NCBI GenBank assembly: GCA_033439295.1
Contig: JAVTLE010000004.1
Location: forward strand, 372,012 to 436,011
Length of the DNA: 64,000 nt
Reading direction: 5' to 3'
DNA from: Deuterostichococcus epilithicus
Lineage: Eukaryota > Chlorophyta > Trebouxiophyceae > Prasiolales > Stichococcaceae
This document shows positions 47,501 to 58,200 of the stretch, piece by piece (position 1 is the first letter of the stretch; each line of letters starts with the position of its first letter). The notes below the pieces were generated by a model. It did no database searches. It was given only the letters and a program-made list of their open reading frames with translations, and was not told the DNA's origin. The position numbers were made by a program, and so were the translations under genes.

Positions 47501-49434
47501 TGCATCAATCCGCAGGGCAGCCTTAGCCACCGGCACCCTGGGGACAGCCGCAGCTGGCGGCACAGGGGCAGCCCACAGGCGCAGGTGCAGCGGACACAGG
47601 GTAGGCAGGCAGGTGCGGATCAGGCAGCGCAGGGCAGGCCACCGCCAGCTGGGCGCAGGAAAGGCAGCACACATCAAATCTGGAGGTCGTGGGCCCCACT
47701 GCTGGAGCAGCGGCACTGTGAACGCCTGGATGAAGTCAAGACGATTGCGACACGGGCGGCTGGCAGCATGCAGGCCTGTCGTTGTCTGGATGTTGATTGC
47801 AGTGAAAGAGCGACTGCACGGCAAGAGGAAAGGCCAGCGACAGCAGGGCGCATCTCACACAAAGCACGGTTTGTATGGAGGAACGCACCCCGAGTATGTC
47901 TGTGCCTGGCGGCGCTGGCGCCACCGCCGCCGGCCCTGGAGCTAGCTCAGTCTCGACCGGCTGCGGCGCCGGCGCCACCTCCGGACCGGGACCTGCGGAC
48001 GGTGCTGGGGCCGGCACTGCACAGGCACATGGCAAGACAGTCAGGCCAGGCATGCATGGCAGCCATCGGCTGATGTCGCAGAGCGCTCGCTAGGAGGCAA
48101 GGCGGCCACAGAACAAGTCACGACAGCGAGAAAGGCGACCGCACACACGTGTGTGAGCTGTTGACGTGCTGCGGCTGCTGGAAGGTCTGCAGTGCAGGCT
48201 TCTGCGCGATCTTACTGCTGCCTGTCAGCTTCTTTTCAGCAAGGGCCAAACTCGCACATGGCGCAGCCGCCTGCGTCGGCGCCGGCGTGGGAACGGGAGT
48301 CGGCGCCGCTGTCGGTCTACCTGTGGGTGCCGCCGTCGGCGCCTCTGTCGGGCCGGCAGTCGGCACCGCTGTGCTGGCAGTCGGCTCGGCGGTCGGCGCG
48401 TCCGTCGGCGCNNCGGTCGGCGCGTCTGTGGGCGCATCCGTAGCAGTTGGCGCAATGGTCGGCACCCCTGACGGCCTGTCGGTCGGCGCCTCTGTTGGCA
48501 TGTCTGTGGGAGCGTCGGTCGTCGGCGCTTCTGTGGGAACGTCGTCAGTCGGCGCCTCCGTGGGCGGATCAGTCGGCGGGTCAGTCGGCGTGTCCGTCGG
48601 CGCGTCTGTCACGGGCGCGTCTGTGACGGGCGCGTCTGTCACGGGCGCGTCCGTCACGGGCGCGTCCGTCGGGGCGTCAGTGACTGGTGCAGGTGCCGGC
48701 GAGGGCGACACCCCCGGCGACGGTGACACGCCCGGGGAACCATTTGGCGCGCTGATGGGTGCCGGCGACGGCGACGGCGAAGCTCCTGCAGCAACAGCAC
48801 ACAGACATTCAGCGAAGATGCCACCGGCTGGCAGTTCGCTGTGGAAGGCGCCCATGGCCGACCAACATCAGCATCCAATACACGCCAGCGCATCGCCTCA
48901 CGCCAACTACATGGTCCGCCTGCTGCGGGCGGGCGCAGGGTTGCTGCACCCAGGGTGTCGCATGCAGACTGCGTTGCGCGGGATGAAGGACCCGAGCGAT
49001 GTTCGCCGGGCAGCGGCGGCTAGGACGGCACCGGGAAGGGAGCCGCCGTCGCCTTTGCCGCCGCCCGAACTGGGGATGGCCGTCCGGCTGGGAGTGGCAG
49101 TCGGGCTGGTGCTGGGGCTGGGGCTGGGGATGGGGCTGGGGCTGGGGCTGGGGCTGCCTGCGGGCGGGTCTCCCGGCACGGAGGCAGTAGCGGGTGAGCC
49201 TGCTGGAGCGCCGCCGACGGCTGGCGCCCCTGTGGGTGCGCCTGCCGACGACCGAGCGACTGAGGGAGTGCCATCTGCGGGGGGGCCGGCGCTGACGTCG
49301 TCACCTGGGCTAGAATTGGGGCCGCCGTCGTCTTGTGCTGCTACCAGGCACCCGCCACTCAGCAGCAGCGCGGCAAGCACCACAGTCGCCGCTGCTGCTG
49401 CTGCGCGCGAGCATCGGTGGGGCCGGTCGCGCAT
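44536..49434 (-). CDS. Secreted Pro/Thr-rich type I membrane protein
   Basis: Ten exons, read downward: 49434-49032, 48785-48258, 48016-47889, 47370-47233, 46933-46759, 46375-46211, 45836-45627, 45474-45374, 45056-44979, 44649-44536; 679 aa, all phases consistent. A signal peptide (ATVVLAALLLSGGCLVAA) leads into a Ser/Pro stretch and then a long Pro-Thr array (PTDAPT, VTDAP and PTEAPT units), a likely O-glycosylated cell-wall stalk. A folded part follows (GTGLLPWTASRRGFAAAYRS, then RRRALLQ and DNVTVYYNIGG), next a Gly hinge, one membrane helix (GAIAGIVIGVLVGVLAAL, about 495-519), stop-transfer IYRSRK and a 160-residue polar cytosolic tail without a kinase domain. RRALLQ-like sequences are common in green-algal secreted proteins. 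No known family; a wall-anchored or sensor role is inference. Two N bases lie in the repeat. Confidence 0.8.
46960..47022 (+). repeat. CAG/CGG trinucleotide-rich tract
   Basis: Mixed GCAGCAGCGGCGG units with a final run of CAG lie in an intron of the Pro/Thr-rich gene, just past the exon with RRRALLQ. Confidence 0.85.
48270..48770 (-). repeat. Coding Pro-Thr repeat array
   Basis: Degenerate 12- and 15-bp units code PTDAPT, APVTD and PTEAPT blocks within exon 2 of the membrane protein; four 15-bp VTDAP units near 48610-48660 are almost identical. The antisense strand is open across the array only because of the repeat. Confidence 0.9.
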
Positions 49435-50417
49435 ACTCTGCCGCGGGCGCCGTGCGGGTCACCGTAAAACTCCTGCAAGCCCACCGAGCACACCTGTGAG
49501 CCATCCCTAAAGTCATTTCGCCGACGAGCGACAATCGGCCGGCGGTGGTCGGCGTTGCATCTGAAACGATTTCAGTATGTATTCACATGGCGCTGACTGC
49601 TGCATGACCGTCATAGTAGGCTTGGCAGCGGACAGGGTTGAAGGTGCGAAGCAGTGACACCCAATCTGACAGGACCCAGGCCGGCTGGCCATTCGACGCC
49701 CTGAGCATGAAACTGGAGCATAAGTGCAGCCTTAAGACCAGATCTGAGACCCCTGCTTGCACGCCGGGGAGCTTACCGCTGCGCAGAACCAAATTATTGT
49801 GCCAAGCCTTGTTTTCCAAGCCGCGCGATTGGTGGCGGGCAGTGCCCTGCTGCTGACTTTCAGGCCGGGTTGCTCCCGCAGAAAGCCCAAACGAGACGCG
49901 GCAGCCGCAGGCGACGCCTCAGCGGTATCGACGGTCCTGCGGATTGGTGCACGGTACAACAGTCCGCTCGGCGCGCTGCCGCCACACACTCACAGCCCGG
50001 CTCCAGCAATCTATGGGGGGATTGCTGAGCTGCACCGTAAAAGTAGTGAAAGAGAAAGCCTCGCACAGCTGGCGGTCGCGAACCGCGGTCATCACGTGAG
50101 CAGGCGATTGTTCGAGGGGGATGGAAGATTGCTCCTTCGCTTTTCCATCCATTCTCCCTTGTTCCAAGACAGGGGGCTTGAAGGCACGCTACCCCGTGAA
50201 GGTCCTGGAAAAGGACGCTGTCGCTCGTATATACAGAGCTGTGATATACTTCGAAAACATGAGATTTGCTCATCCTTGAGTCCTATGCGGCCTCACAAGA
50301 GCCTTGTCTGAGGTGCATGCGGTTTGGTTTCGGATGTGTGTGTGCGCGCTCCGAAATCAGCTGTTCGCCACAGCGATAGGACGTTGACTGGGTTAGAAGA
50401 CTAGCAGCACAGCTGAG
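49435..50417. promoter_or_regulatory. Divergent region, membrane protein and cystatin
   Basis: Two head-to-head starts flank it. The only extra signal is a cystatin-like fragment at 49827-49864 (below). A 184-codon plus-strand frame (49757-50311) covers it but has no other family feature. Confidence 0.4.
49827..49864 (+). repeat. Cystatin-like fragment upstream of the cystatin gene
   Basis: It reads RLVAGSALLLTFR where cystatin exon 3 reads QLVAGTGYDITFR. It sits 1.2 kb upstream and outside the gene model, and may be a worn duplicate of the exon 3 start. Confidence 0.35.
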
Positions 50418-51205
50418 ATGATATCTTTTGCAGTCGTGTCGTTGCTGCTGTGCATGCGAGGGACTGGCGCGCGGCCATCGGAGTGCCCAGGCTCGTCTGG
50501 AAGTGGCGCTGTCCCGCTCCTCGACGGGTACGAGTGGCCGATATGCCCAATTCGAATCAGAATGTGCGCAAAGCGGCTGCAAACTTCTCAGACTGATAGG
50601 CGCGGTCACACACCCGCAAAGTGGCAGTTGGATCGTGCGGCCTGCGTCCATGGCGCCAATTGGTTTCAGAGCCCCGTGGGTATCTGGCGTGCAGGTACCA
50701 GAACGTGTCCCTGCCAGATCCTGAGGTCTCGGCCCTAGCAGAAGCGTCTCTGCATTCATACCTGTCGGGCAACAGCGCGGATGCGCAGGCCTGCCGCCCG
50801 GCGGCGGGCGACCCGCCTTTCATACAGGTCGTCTCAGCCTGCAGCCAGGTGGCCATGCACCACCTTTCTGCACTAGCCAAGTCCGCCTGATGTTTCAACA
50901 ACCGACAAACTCGGTTCACCAGCATTTAAGCTTCCATCGCACGCCAAGGCGGATGAGCACCCGGTCCCATGTCGTTTTGCAAGTTGATTGCGACTGCTAG
51001 CTCGCTGTTGACGACACCTTGCCTGTTCTTGGCCATACAGCTGGTCGCCGGTACAGGATACGACATCACATTCCGGACGCAGCTGACTTGTGGCGGCGCA
51101 GCAGCTCGACCCGTCACCCTACATGCCGGCATCTTTGTGCCACTGCCGCTGCTGGTGCTGGGCGCTCCAGCGGCACCAGTGTTTACTTTTCTGGAGCGGG
51201 TATGA
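50418..51205 (+). CDS. Secreted cystatin-type cysteine protease inhibitor
   Basis: Three exons: 50418-50527, 50695-50848, 51041-51205; 142 aa, a usual cystatin size. Cystatins block papain-like proteases by wedging a QxVxG loop into the active site. Seen: a signal peptide (MISFAVVSLLLCMRGTGA), a phytocystatin-like helix (DPEVSALAEASLHSYL), a strand ending in FIQVVSACS, and QLVAG (residues 88-92) assembled exactly across the exon 2-3 junction. GYDITFR and VTLHAGIFVPLP follow, with PLP in place of the second hairpin PW. The N-terminal GG is DG here. The signal peptide points to vacuole or outside. It converges on the NADPH oxidase. The family call rests on motif order, not on overall identity. 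Confidence 0.78.
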
Positions 51206-52278
51206 TGATCAGCTGGGAGCAGGAAGACCAGCAGTTAAGATCAGTAGGAGGCTCGTGTGCTTGCCGCCGCCGCTTAGCAACGTTATGGTATTAGCAGAAT
51301 GGCATGCAAGGACATGGACTGGAGGTGCAGCACCAGAACAGTGAGTGTAGGAGGACGTACAGGTAGAGGTTCCGGGGGTAGAGATTTCTGTTATTACAAG
51401 CGGGCAGTCACGGCAGCACTCGGCGTCGATGAGAAACGTCATACGAGAAACGTCACTGCGGTGCATGCAACTCTCAAATCAGAAAGTGTGACGGAAGCAA
51501 GCTTTGCCCTAGTGTGCAAAGCTTCTGGGCCACGATCAAGGCGCTGCTTCGTCGAACAGAACAGGCCACGCCAGTTGCCTTGACGATTCGTCACGAATGA
51601 AAAGTGCATTTTCACGAAATGCAGGAGATGCATACAGATGAAATCACTGCACACCTTTCTGTGCGGCAGCGCCACATCACTGCCGTGGCACCCCTGACAT
51701 GCCGGTTCCGCAATACTACGCCCAGATAGAGCTACTGCTGGTGCCATATCTTCTCGAGCGGGCGCTGGCGCTTGATTGTTGCAGCCGCCCCGTCTATGCT
51801 ATGGATCCTCGATGCCTGTGTAGGAATTGCTGTTCACTGCTGCCTGTTGCTGCGCGCGGTCCGCGCCGCAGGGTGACTTGCTTTCCCCCTGCAAGCGGCT
51901 GCACTGAATACGGGTGACATGTCCGCCGACGCCAAATGTTGCTTGCGGCATTTGAGTTTGCTGTGCTGCTGAGCGGTCGCCGCCCGTGCAGCCGTCCGCT
52001 GGCATTTTTTAGAAGTACTCCTGTGAAGCAGCAGGCACGAGCCGAGGTCAGGTGATGTCTAAGACGAATGCCCAGTTGCATCGCGCCCAAGCTGCAGCGG
52101 CTGGTGAGCGTTGCACAAGAGGCTGCTCTGCTCCAAAGGCTGGGTACGAGAGGTTGACAGCGGGCGATGATACTGGATTGTCCAGCAGGCTGCCCTCCCA
52201 CCGGGTGCATGATGGTAGAGAGGCAAGGTCACGGGTGCGAAACCTCAAACCAGAGGAGCCTGATGCAGAAATCAGACA
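51206..52278. other. Convergent 3' intergenic region
   Basis: Between the cystatin stop (+) and the NADPH oxidase stop (-). No gene or repeat was recognised. Confidence 0.45.
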
Positions 52279-55200
52279 TCAGACGGAAAATGCCAGCACC
52301 TCGTAGAAATCGAAGACAGTCTTTTTGAGGACGGGCGCGCCCGCCTCCAGGTCTGGCATCTCATCGTCCAGCACCTGCACCAATGCACCGCAAATTGAGG
52401 ACGGTGAAGTTTCAAGAGATGAGACGGTCTTCAAGCCAAAGCACAGCAAAATTCCAAAACATGGGCAGGACTTTGCTGCGGCATGCAGCAGGAACAAGGG
52501 GTTGCTCCTCATGGAGGCTGTCCCCAGCGCGTGCCCGGCTGGCAATCCTGCGGAGCATCGGAAAGAATGTACCACATGCAGGGTACACGCATCCATGCGC
52601 GCACCTTGATGCGGGTAGAGGCAGTGGTGTTGAAGTCCCGGCATGCGTGCTTGATGTCCTTCGTAAACCTGCAGGCCATTGTTGGGGTCCTTCGATGGGC
52701 AAGCCAAACATGGTTCGGACTTGAACGCCGGACGCGCGCGCGCAGCAGTGCCCACAGCAGGGCTCGTGCACCTGCTGGGCAGCAGGGCTCGTCCATCTCC
52801 TTGGCAGGCAGGAGAGGTGACGGCGCAGGTGCAGTGAAGGAGGGACGGAAGGAAAGGGAGTGAAGACGCACGGCGGCGGGCCGCATACAAACACGCCAAC
52901 TGTCTGGCCCGGGTGCTGGTCCGCGACGGTCGCCATGATCTTCTTCCAGTTTGGCCGCCCGAACTCGGTGACCACCTGGGCACCGGCAGACAGGGTATCG
53001 CAATCAGAGATTGCAACATTCCGGTGTTGCTGATCGAGTTTCTGATCAATCCTTCTGCGGTCGGGCTGGCACATGTCCGCAGGGCAGCGATGTGGAACAC
53101 ACACCGCCGAAGGCAGCAAACACCGGGCATCACACGGGCGGATAAATGCTGAAGCGAAGCGGATGCTCGCCTTGGACTTGAGGCCGGTGACGATGTCAAC
53201 GCCCCGCTCCTTGAACAGCGCCTCCTGCCCCAACTGCAGCAACACACAAGACCAGGTGGTGGCAAGCACTGTTTGGTGCAGAAAGCATTGCACGTTGACC
53301 AGCATCCGGACCAGCATTCCTGGCCGCTCAGCAAGCTGGCCGAGGAAGGCAGCGCGGCCGGCACGGCGGGAGAGGCACTCGGCAGCCTTCCTTGCTGCAG
53401 TCCGCAAGTGTCATCCAGGTTGGGAGGAGGCTTCTTCATGGGGCCGAGGCTGGTGTCTCTTCCTGGTGAAGAGCAGGGATGACATGCACGATACAAGCTC
53501 TGGCCACTGTCCGGGCAGGACTGAAGGCTTCATCACCAGGGGCGCACCTTGACAAACACATGGTGCAGGTCCGGGCCGTCGCCGGTGGCGGGCTTGCGGC
53601 CGGTGAGGTGGATGCGCGGCTCCACAAGGCCGAGCTGGTCGTCGCTGGAGATGGTCTCCAGGGTGCTGGCGAAGTAGTTGGGCGCGGTGCTGTCGGACAC
53701 CACCCAGTCTGCAGGGCGGCACATGCTTTTCATCAGAGCCGGCAATGCCTGCTGTGTGCCGGCTGCCGGGCGTGATTGATGGGGCGCATTGCTGTCTGAC
53801 ACCACGCAGCCTGCAGCAAACCTCCGGCTCATTCGTTACTCACACGATGTGGTGAAGATCTTCCAAATGCCATACAGGCTGCGTGCAGTCGGTGGCTAGC
53901 TGAGGGGGCGCTGTCACGCGCCTGGAACTCAGCGTCTGGAACTTCCCGGCGTGCTGGGATATGGTGGGCAGGGGCTGACCAGCTGGACAGGGGCGCCCTC
54001 ACCAATGAAGAATCCGATTGCAGCATGGCATCGCATCTAGGCGTGGCTGTCTTGCGCGAGAAAGGCGGGACTCACGGAAGTAGATCTTGTTGACGCGGAT
54101 GCCCGCGGCATGCCCTGCAGTGTGCGTCGTGTGGCCGCAGCCCTCGCACACGGCGCCGCCCTCCAGCTTGTTGACCATGTCGGCCAGCACCGAGGCAAAA
54201 GGCGTCACGCCGATGCCCGCGCCCACCAGCACCACCACCTCGTAATCCTGCGGGGGCGGGTATGGACCGTCATCTCGAGCAGGAGACAAGGACAGCTTTA
54301 CAGGTGTCTGAACCACGCTCTCACACTGTCTGCCGTGTCCGCCAGCGACACCAAGGCGAAGCGCGCCGCGCCCACCAGCACGACCTGGCATCCTGTGGGC
54401 CGCGTGCGTGTCCTCCAGAAGCCAAGATGCCCTGTGTTTCGGCGCGGGCGTGCCTCTCAAAGCTATTGAGTATTGAGACTCTTTCCGCACCTCCCAGTGC
54501 AGCGCCGGTGCGTTGTAGGGGCCGTCCAGCAGCACCAGCGGCGCGTGCGGCAGCGGGTCCCAGTTGCAGGCGCGCAGAGAGGCGCGCGTCCGCCGCCGCT
54601 GCAGGGTGGGCTCCAGCCCCGAGCCGGCGCCGGGCGCGAAGGTCGCCTGCCGCTGCGCCATCTTGCTCTTCAGGTCCGAGTGGCCCCCGGAGCGCCCGCC
54701 CTGCAGCGACGATGACCCGCCGGTCGACGAGTGGCCAGGCTGCATGCCGCGCAGCGCGCGGCGCTGCCGGCTTGCTCGTCGGCGTGACCCGTGGCCGGGC
54801 AGAGTCTGGCAGCGCAATGGCCTTCGAGAGCGTCATGAAGCGCGCGAAGCTGAACGACGCCAGCTTCAGCGGTGCTGTTGATTCGATGCAGGACGCTAGG
54901 AAGCAGGGGCGCAGAACCTGCTCTGGTAGGGGCGCTTGTGGGAACCCCTTGAAGTAGATTCCCCCAGCTCTGCGACGAATAGCAACATTGTACGCACCAG
55001 GCTGATGGAGCCTAGCGATGGCGGGGCTCTTGATGCGAAGCAGAGCGCGAGCATGACAACAGGGAGCAGGGCTGCGCACCTTGGTCTGCGACAGCGTCAT
55101 TGAGCGTGCCAGGCTCATGGACCCCAAGGAGGACGGAATGCTGTCGCGGAAGGAGCCCAGTGCCCCCAGCTGCTTCTCCATCGGCGGCAGGGACGCCTGC

Positions 55201-58200
55201 GTGCGTGAGCAGCCACAGCAGTCGATCACAGGAGGTGACTGCTTCAGTAGCCTGCCCTTGACTGGGCCTGCGACCGCGGACAGCCGCCTCTCCAGCGGCG
55301 GCGGGCTCGCCTGCGTAGGAGGCGGCAGTGGCTCTTGAGGACAGGCAGCTGCGAGACATGAAGATGCTGCATTGCTGCACAGGGAGGGCTGCAGCCATTG
55401 CGAGCAGGACAAGCGGTGCTGCTCCACTGATCAGCAAAGAAGCGAAGCCAGGCCTCGCCGGCAGGGTTGTGCAACCGCCAATTGGCAGCCCCACCGGCAG
55501 CGGAGGGCCGGCCCATGAGGCGCCTGCGGGAGTTCCTGTTCTTTCCTCCCAGAGCCTCTTCCTTGGGAGCAGTTGCTCCCAAAGTTTCTGCCCATATGAA
55601 GCATTCCAGCTCACTAAGCGTGACTACTGCACCAAATATTCTGCACCAGGCATGAAGGTGCCAGCTGGCCGCACAGCTGGCCCCTTCGTCACCACCTCCC
55701 ACGAGAACCTGCCACGACCCTGCACAGCCAAGCTGTACCATGCTTTCTCACGCCATGCGGGATGTGCACGCCAGCCAGACCCTGGCTGGCCTGACCGCTT
55801 TCGTGAAGTCATGACTGATGAAGTCAAAGAGGACAGCAGCTCACCTCAACGCCCTTGGCGTAGGTGGACATGTGCTCGTACAGCGCATGCGTCCAGTCGC
55901 CGGCGTCGCGGACGTGCACCGACACATACGGGTCGCCGGGCGCGCTGGTGATGGCTGCGCACAGCGGCGGCGCCCAGTGTTCAGATGCCACAGTGGGCCG
56001 TCCGGCATGCGCGGCAGGGGCTGTCAACAGGCGCAATGTAATGGAATTGAGTCTACAGCGGCGACGGCTGCGGCGGCGCCAGGTGCGGCGGCACGCAACT
56101 GCGACTCGGGGCAGGCGAGGATTCGGAGAGGGGCCCGTGACGCACTGAATGGGTGCCACTCCATGACGGACAGCGCTGGAACGTTGATGAACATGTACAT
56201 CCCGGGCCTGCGGGTGCACGCACGGCGCAATCACATTTGCACAGCTCTGCCTCCACGTTGTACGAGGAGGACAGCCTCTAAAGGCAGTGCTCACATGCCG
56301 CTGCGGCTCCCAGGCCGCAGCAGCTGCAGGTGCACGCCGTGGCGTCGCCGCCCGCGCCACTGCCGTAGGGCCCTGCTTCCCTCAGAACCTTGAGCAAGGG
56401 GCGTGGACAGGGTGCTGCAGCGGTGACATGAAGCAGAACCCCGCCACTCTTGACCTCCAAGCAGGCGCTCCAGCAGGTGCTCCAGCATTCGGCTGGCAGG
56501 GTGTGGGCTCAGGGTTTCCATCCAGAGCGTGGGCTGGGGCTGCCCACTTGTAGGAGAAGTCGCGGGGGCGACGCATGCGCAGCACGGTGACGCCGCCCCT
56601 GCCGCCCTTGCCGGGCAGCAGCTCGATGTCCAGCAGGTCGCCCTTGAAGGCCACGTTGCGGATGAGGCGCCACGCGCGCTCCGCCACGTACAACACAAAT
56701 GGCAGCGCGATGTAGATCTGCACGCGGTGAGGTGTCCGTCACCTACACTCCTCCTGGCAGATGTGCTGCCTGTCCGCTCGATGAGGTATACAACAGACAA
56801 GTGCAGCAGGGAAGCAGTTCTCAGAGTTGAGGCTCAGCACACGCCTTATACACCGAATCTGAGAGGGCTCTACGGTGTCCGTGACACAGTTGCCACTCGA
56901 ACAGGTGCCCAAGGCAGTGCATTTCGCATCGGACAGCGCACCCAGGTGACGCTGCGGTGGCTAAAGTGCTGCGACGGCGTGCCCGGGTACGGGTGGATGA
57001 TGAGGGCCACGTAGAAGACGATCCACATGAGGATGTGCGTGATGCTGAAGATGGTGAAGTTGTTGAGCACTTTGCCCACGGCGGTCTTCTCGATGACCTT
57101 GGCCTTGCGCGGGTACCAGGTCGCGAAGGGGTAGCTGCATGGGTAGGTTGGACAGTGGCAAGAAGTCAGCCTCTGCTGCGGGGCCGCTGTTTTGAGTGCC
57201 TCACGGCAGCTGGCGTTGTGCAGACACGTTTGCAGGCGCAGATGCACAGTAACCGGCCTCATCTGACGGAATTTCAGGCTCAAATTGGGCTGCCAGCTGA
57301 CGCAGCGTCGCTGGGATATCGATTGTGCTCAGTGTTCAGAAGGGGCCGGAATCCTCAGGAGACTCACCCCAGCAGTAGTGCGGCCCACATGACATACCCT
57401 GCAGCCGGGACGCAGCAGTCAGCAGCCCGGCAGTGGAAATGCCAGAACAGTCGCAAGAGTGGCCTGCACCTTCGGCAGCCTCCCATCCACTGCCTGCCTG
57501 CTTCCACCCCCTTGCAATTTGAATGGCCACGCAGCCTTGACGCCAGCCTTTGTGGTGACAGCGCAACATGACCACACAAGGCCGTACATGCCGGCGTTCG
57601 CACCCGTGATGGACGTCTCAGTGGTGCACAGTGAATGCGTTGTTGGCTGCGGCGTCGTGGGGAAGGTCTCGACCCACTTGTCCGTGTATGAGGGCGAGGC
57701 CTGGCATAGCCATGGAGGCGGGCGGTCAGGGGAGCGCTGCCAGGTTCAGGCGTGAGGTGCATTCGCGTTTGTACTGACACATCAGCTGCATCTGTGAAGC
57801 AGGACTCGCAGTGGACACGAGGCAGCAGAACACAGCAGATACTGCCCCGGCTGGACTGTTGAGGCGGCGCTTCGGCATGCGGCGGGCCTGTGGTGTGTGC
57901 AAGTGAGGCAGTCGCTGTGCAGGTGCAAGCGAGGGAAGAGATTCCAGCCCTGCGCGCACCCAGATGGAGTAGTTGGCGATATGGGCAATGGTGTGGCCGG
58001 CTGAGCACAGGAAGATGAGGTAGCCGCACAGTCGGTGGAAGCTGATGGACTCGTCAAACGGCAGCAGGTAGCGTAGGGGGGTGTTCCTGCAGCGCAGCGG
58101 CAGCAGCCCGTCAGGTCGCTTCCTTTCTCCATCTTCTTCTGTTACCACGCACCGGGCATGCCGTGAGCCATGTTGGGTAGGCGCTGCTGCGAGGGAGGCC

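Noticed and set aside
48149-49510. 453-codon plus-strand open frame rich in VGAS repeats
   Set aside because: It is antisense to the Pro-Thr repeat and Ser-Pro exon of the membrane protein; repeat periodicity alone keeps it open, and signal peptide and splice logic support the minus strand.
49757-50311. 184-codon plus-strand frame
   Set aside because: No family feature other than the short cystatin-like piece; the real cystatin starts at 50418 with a signal peptide.
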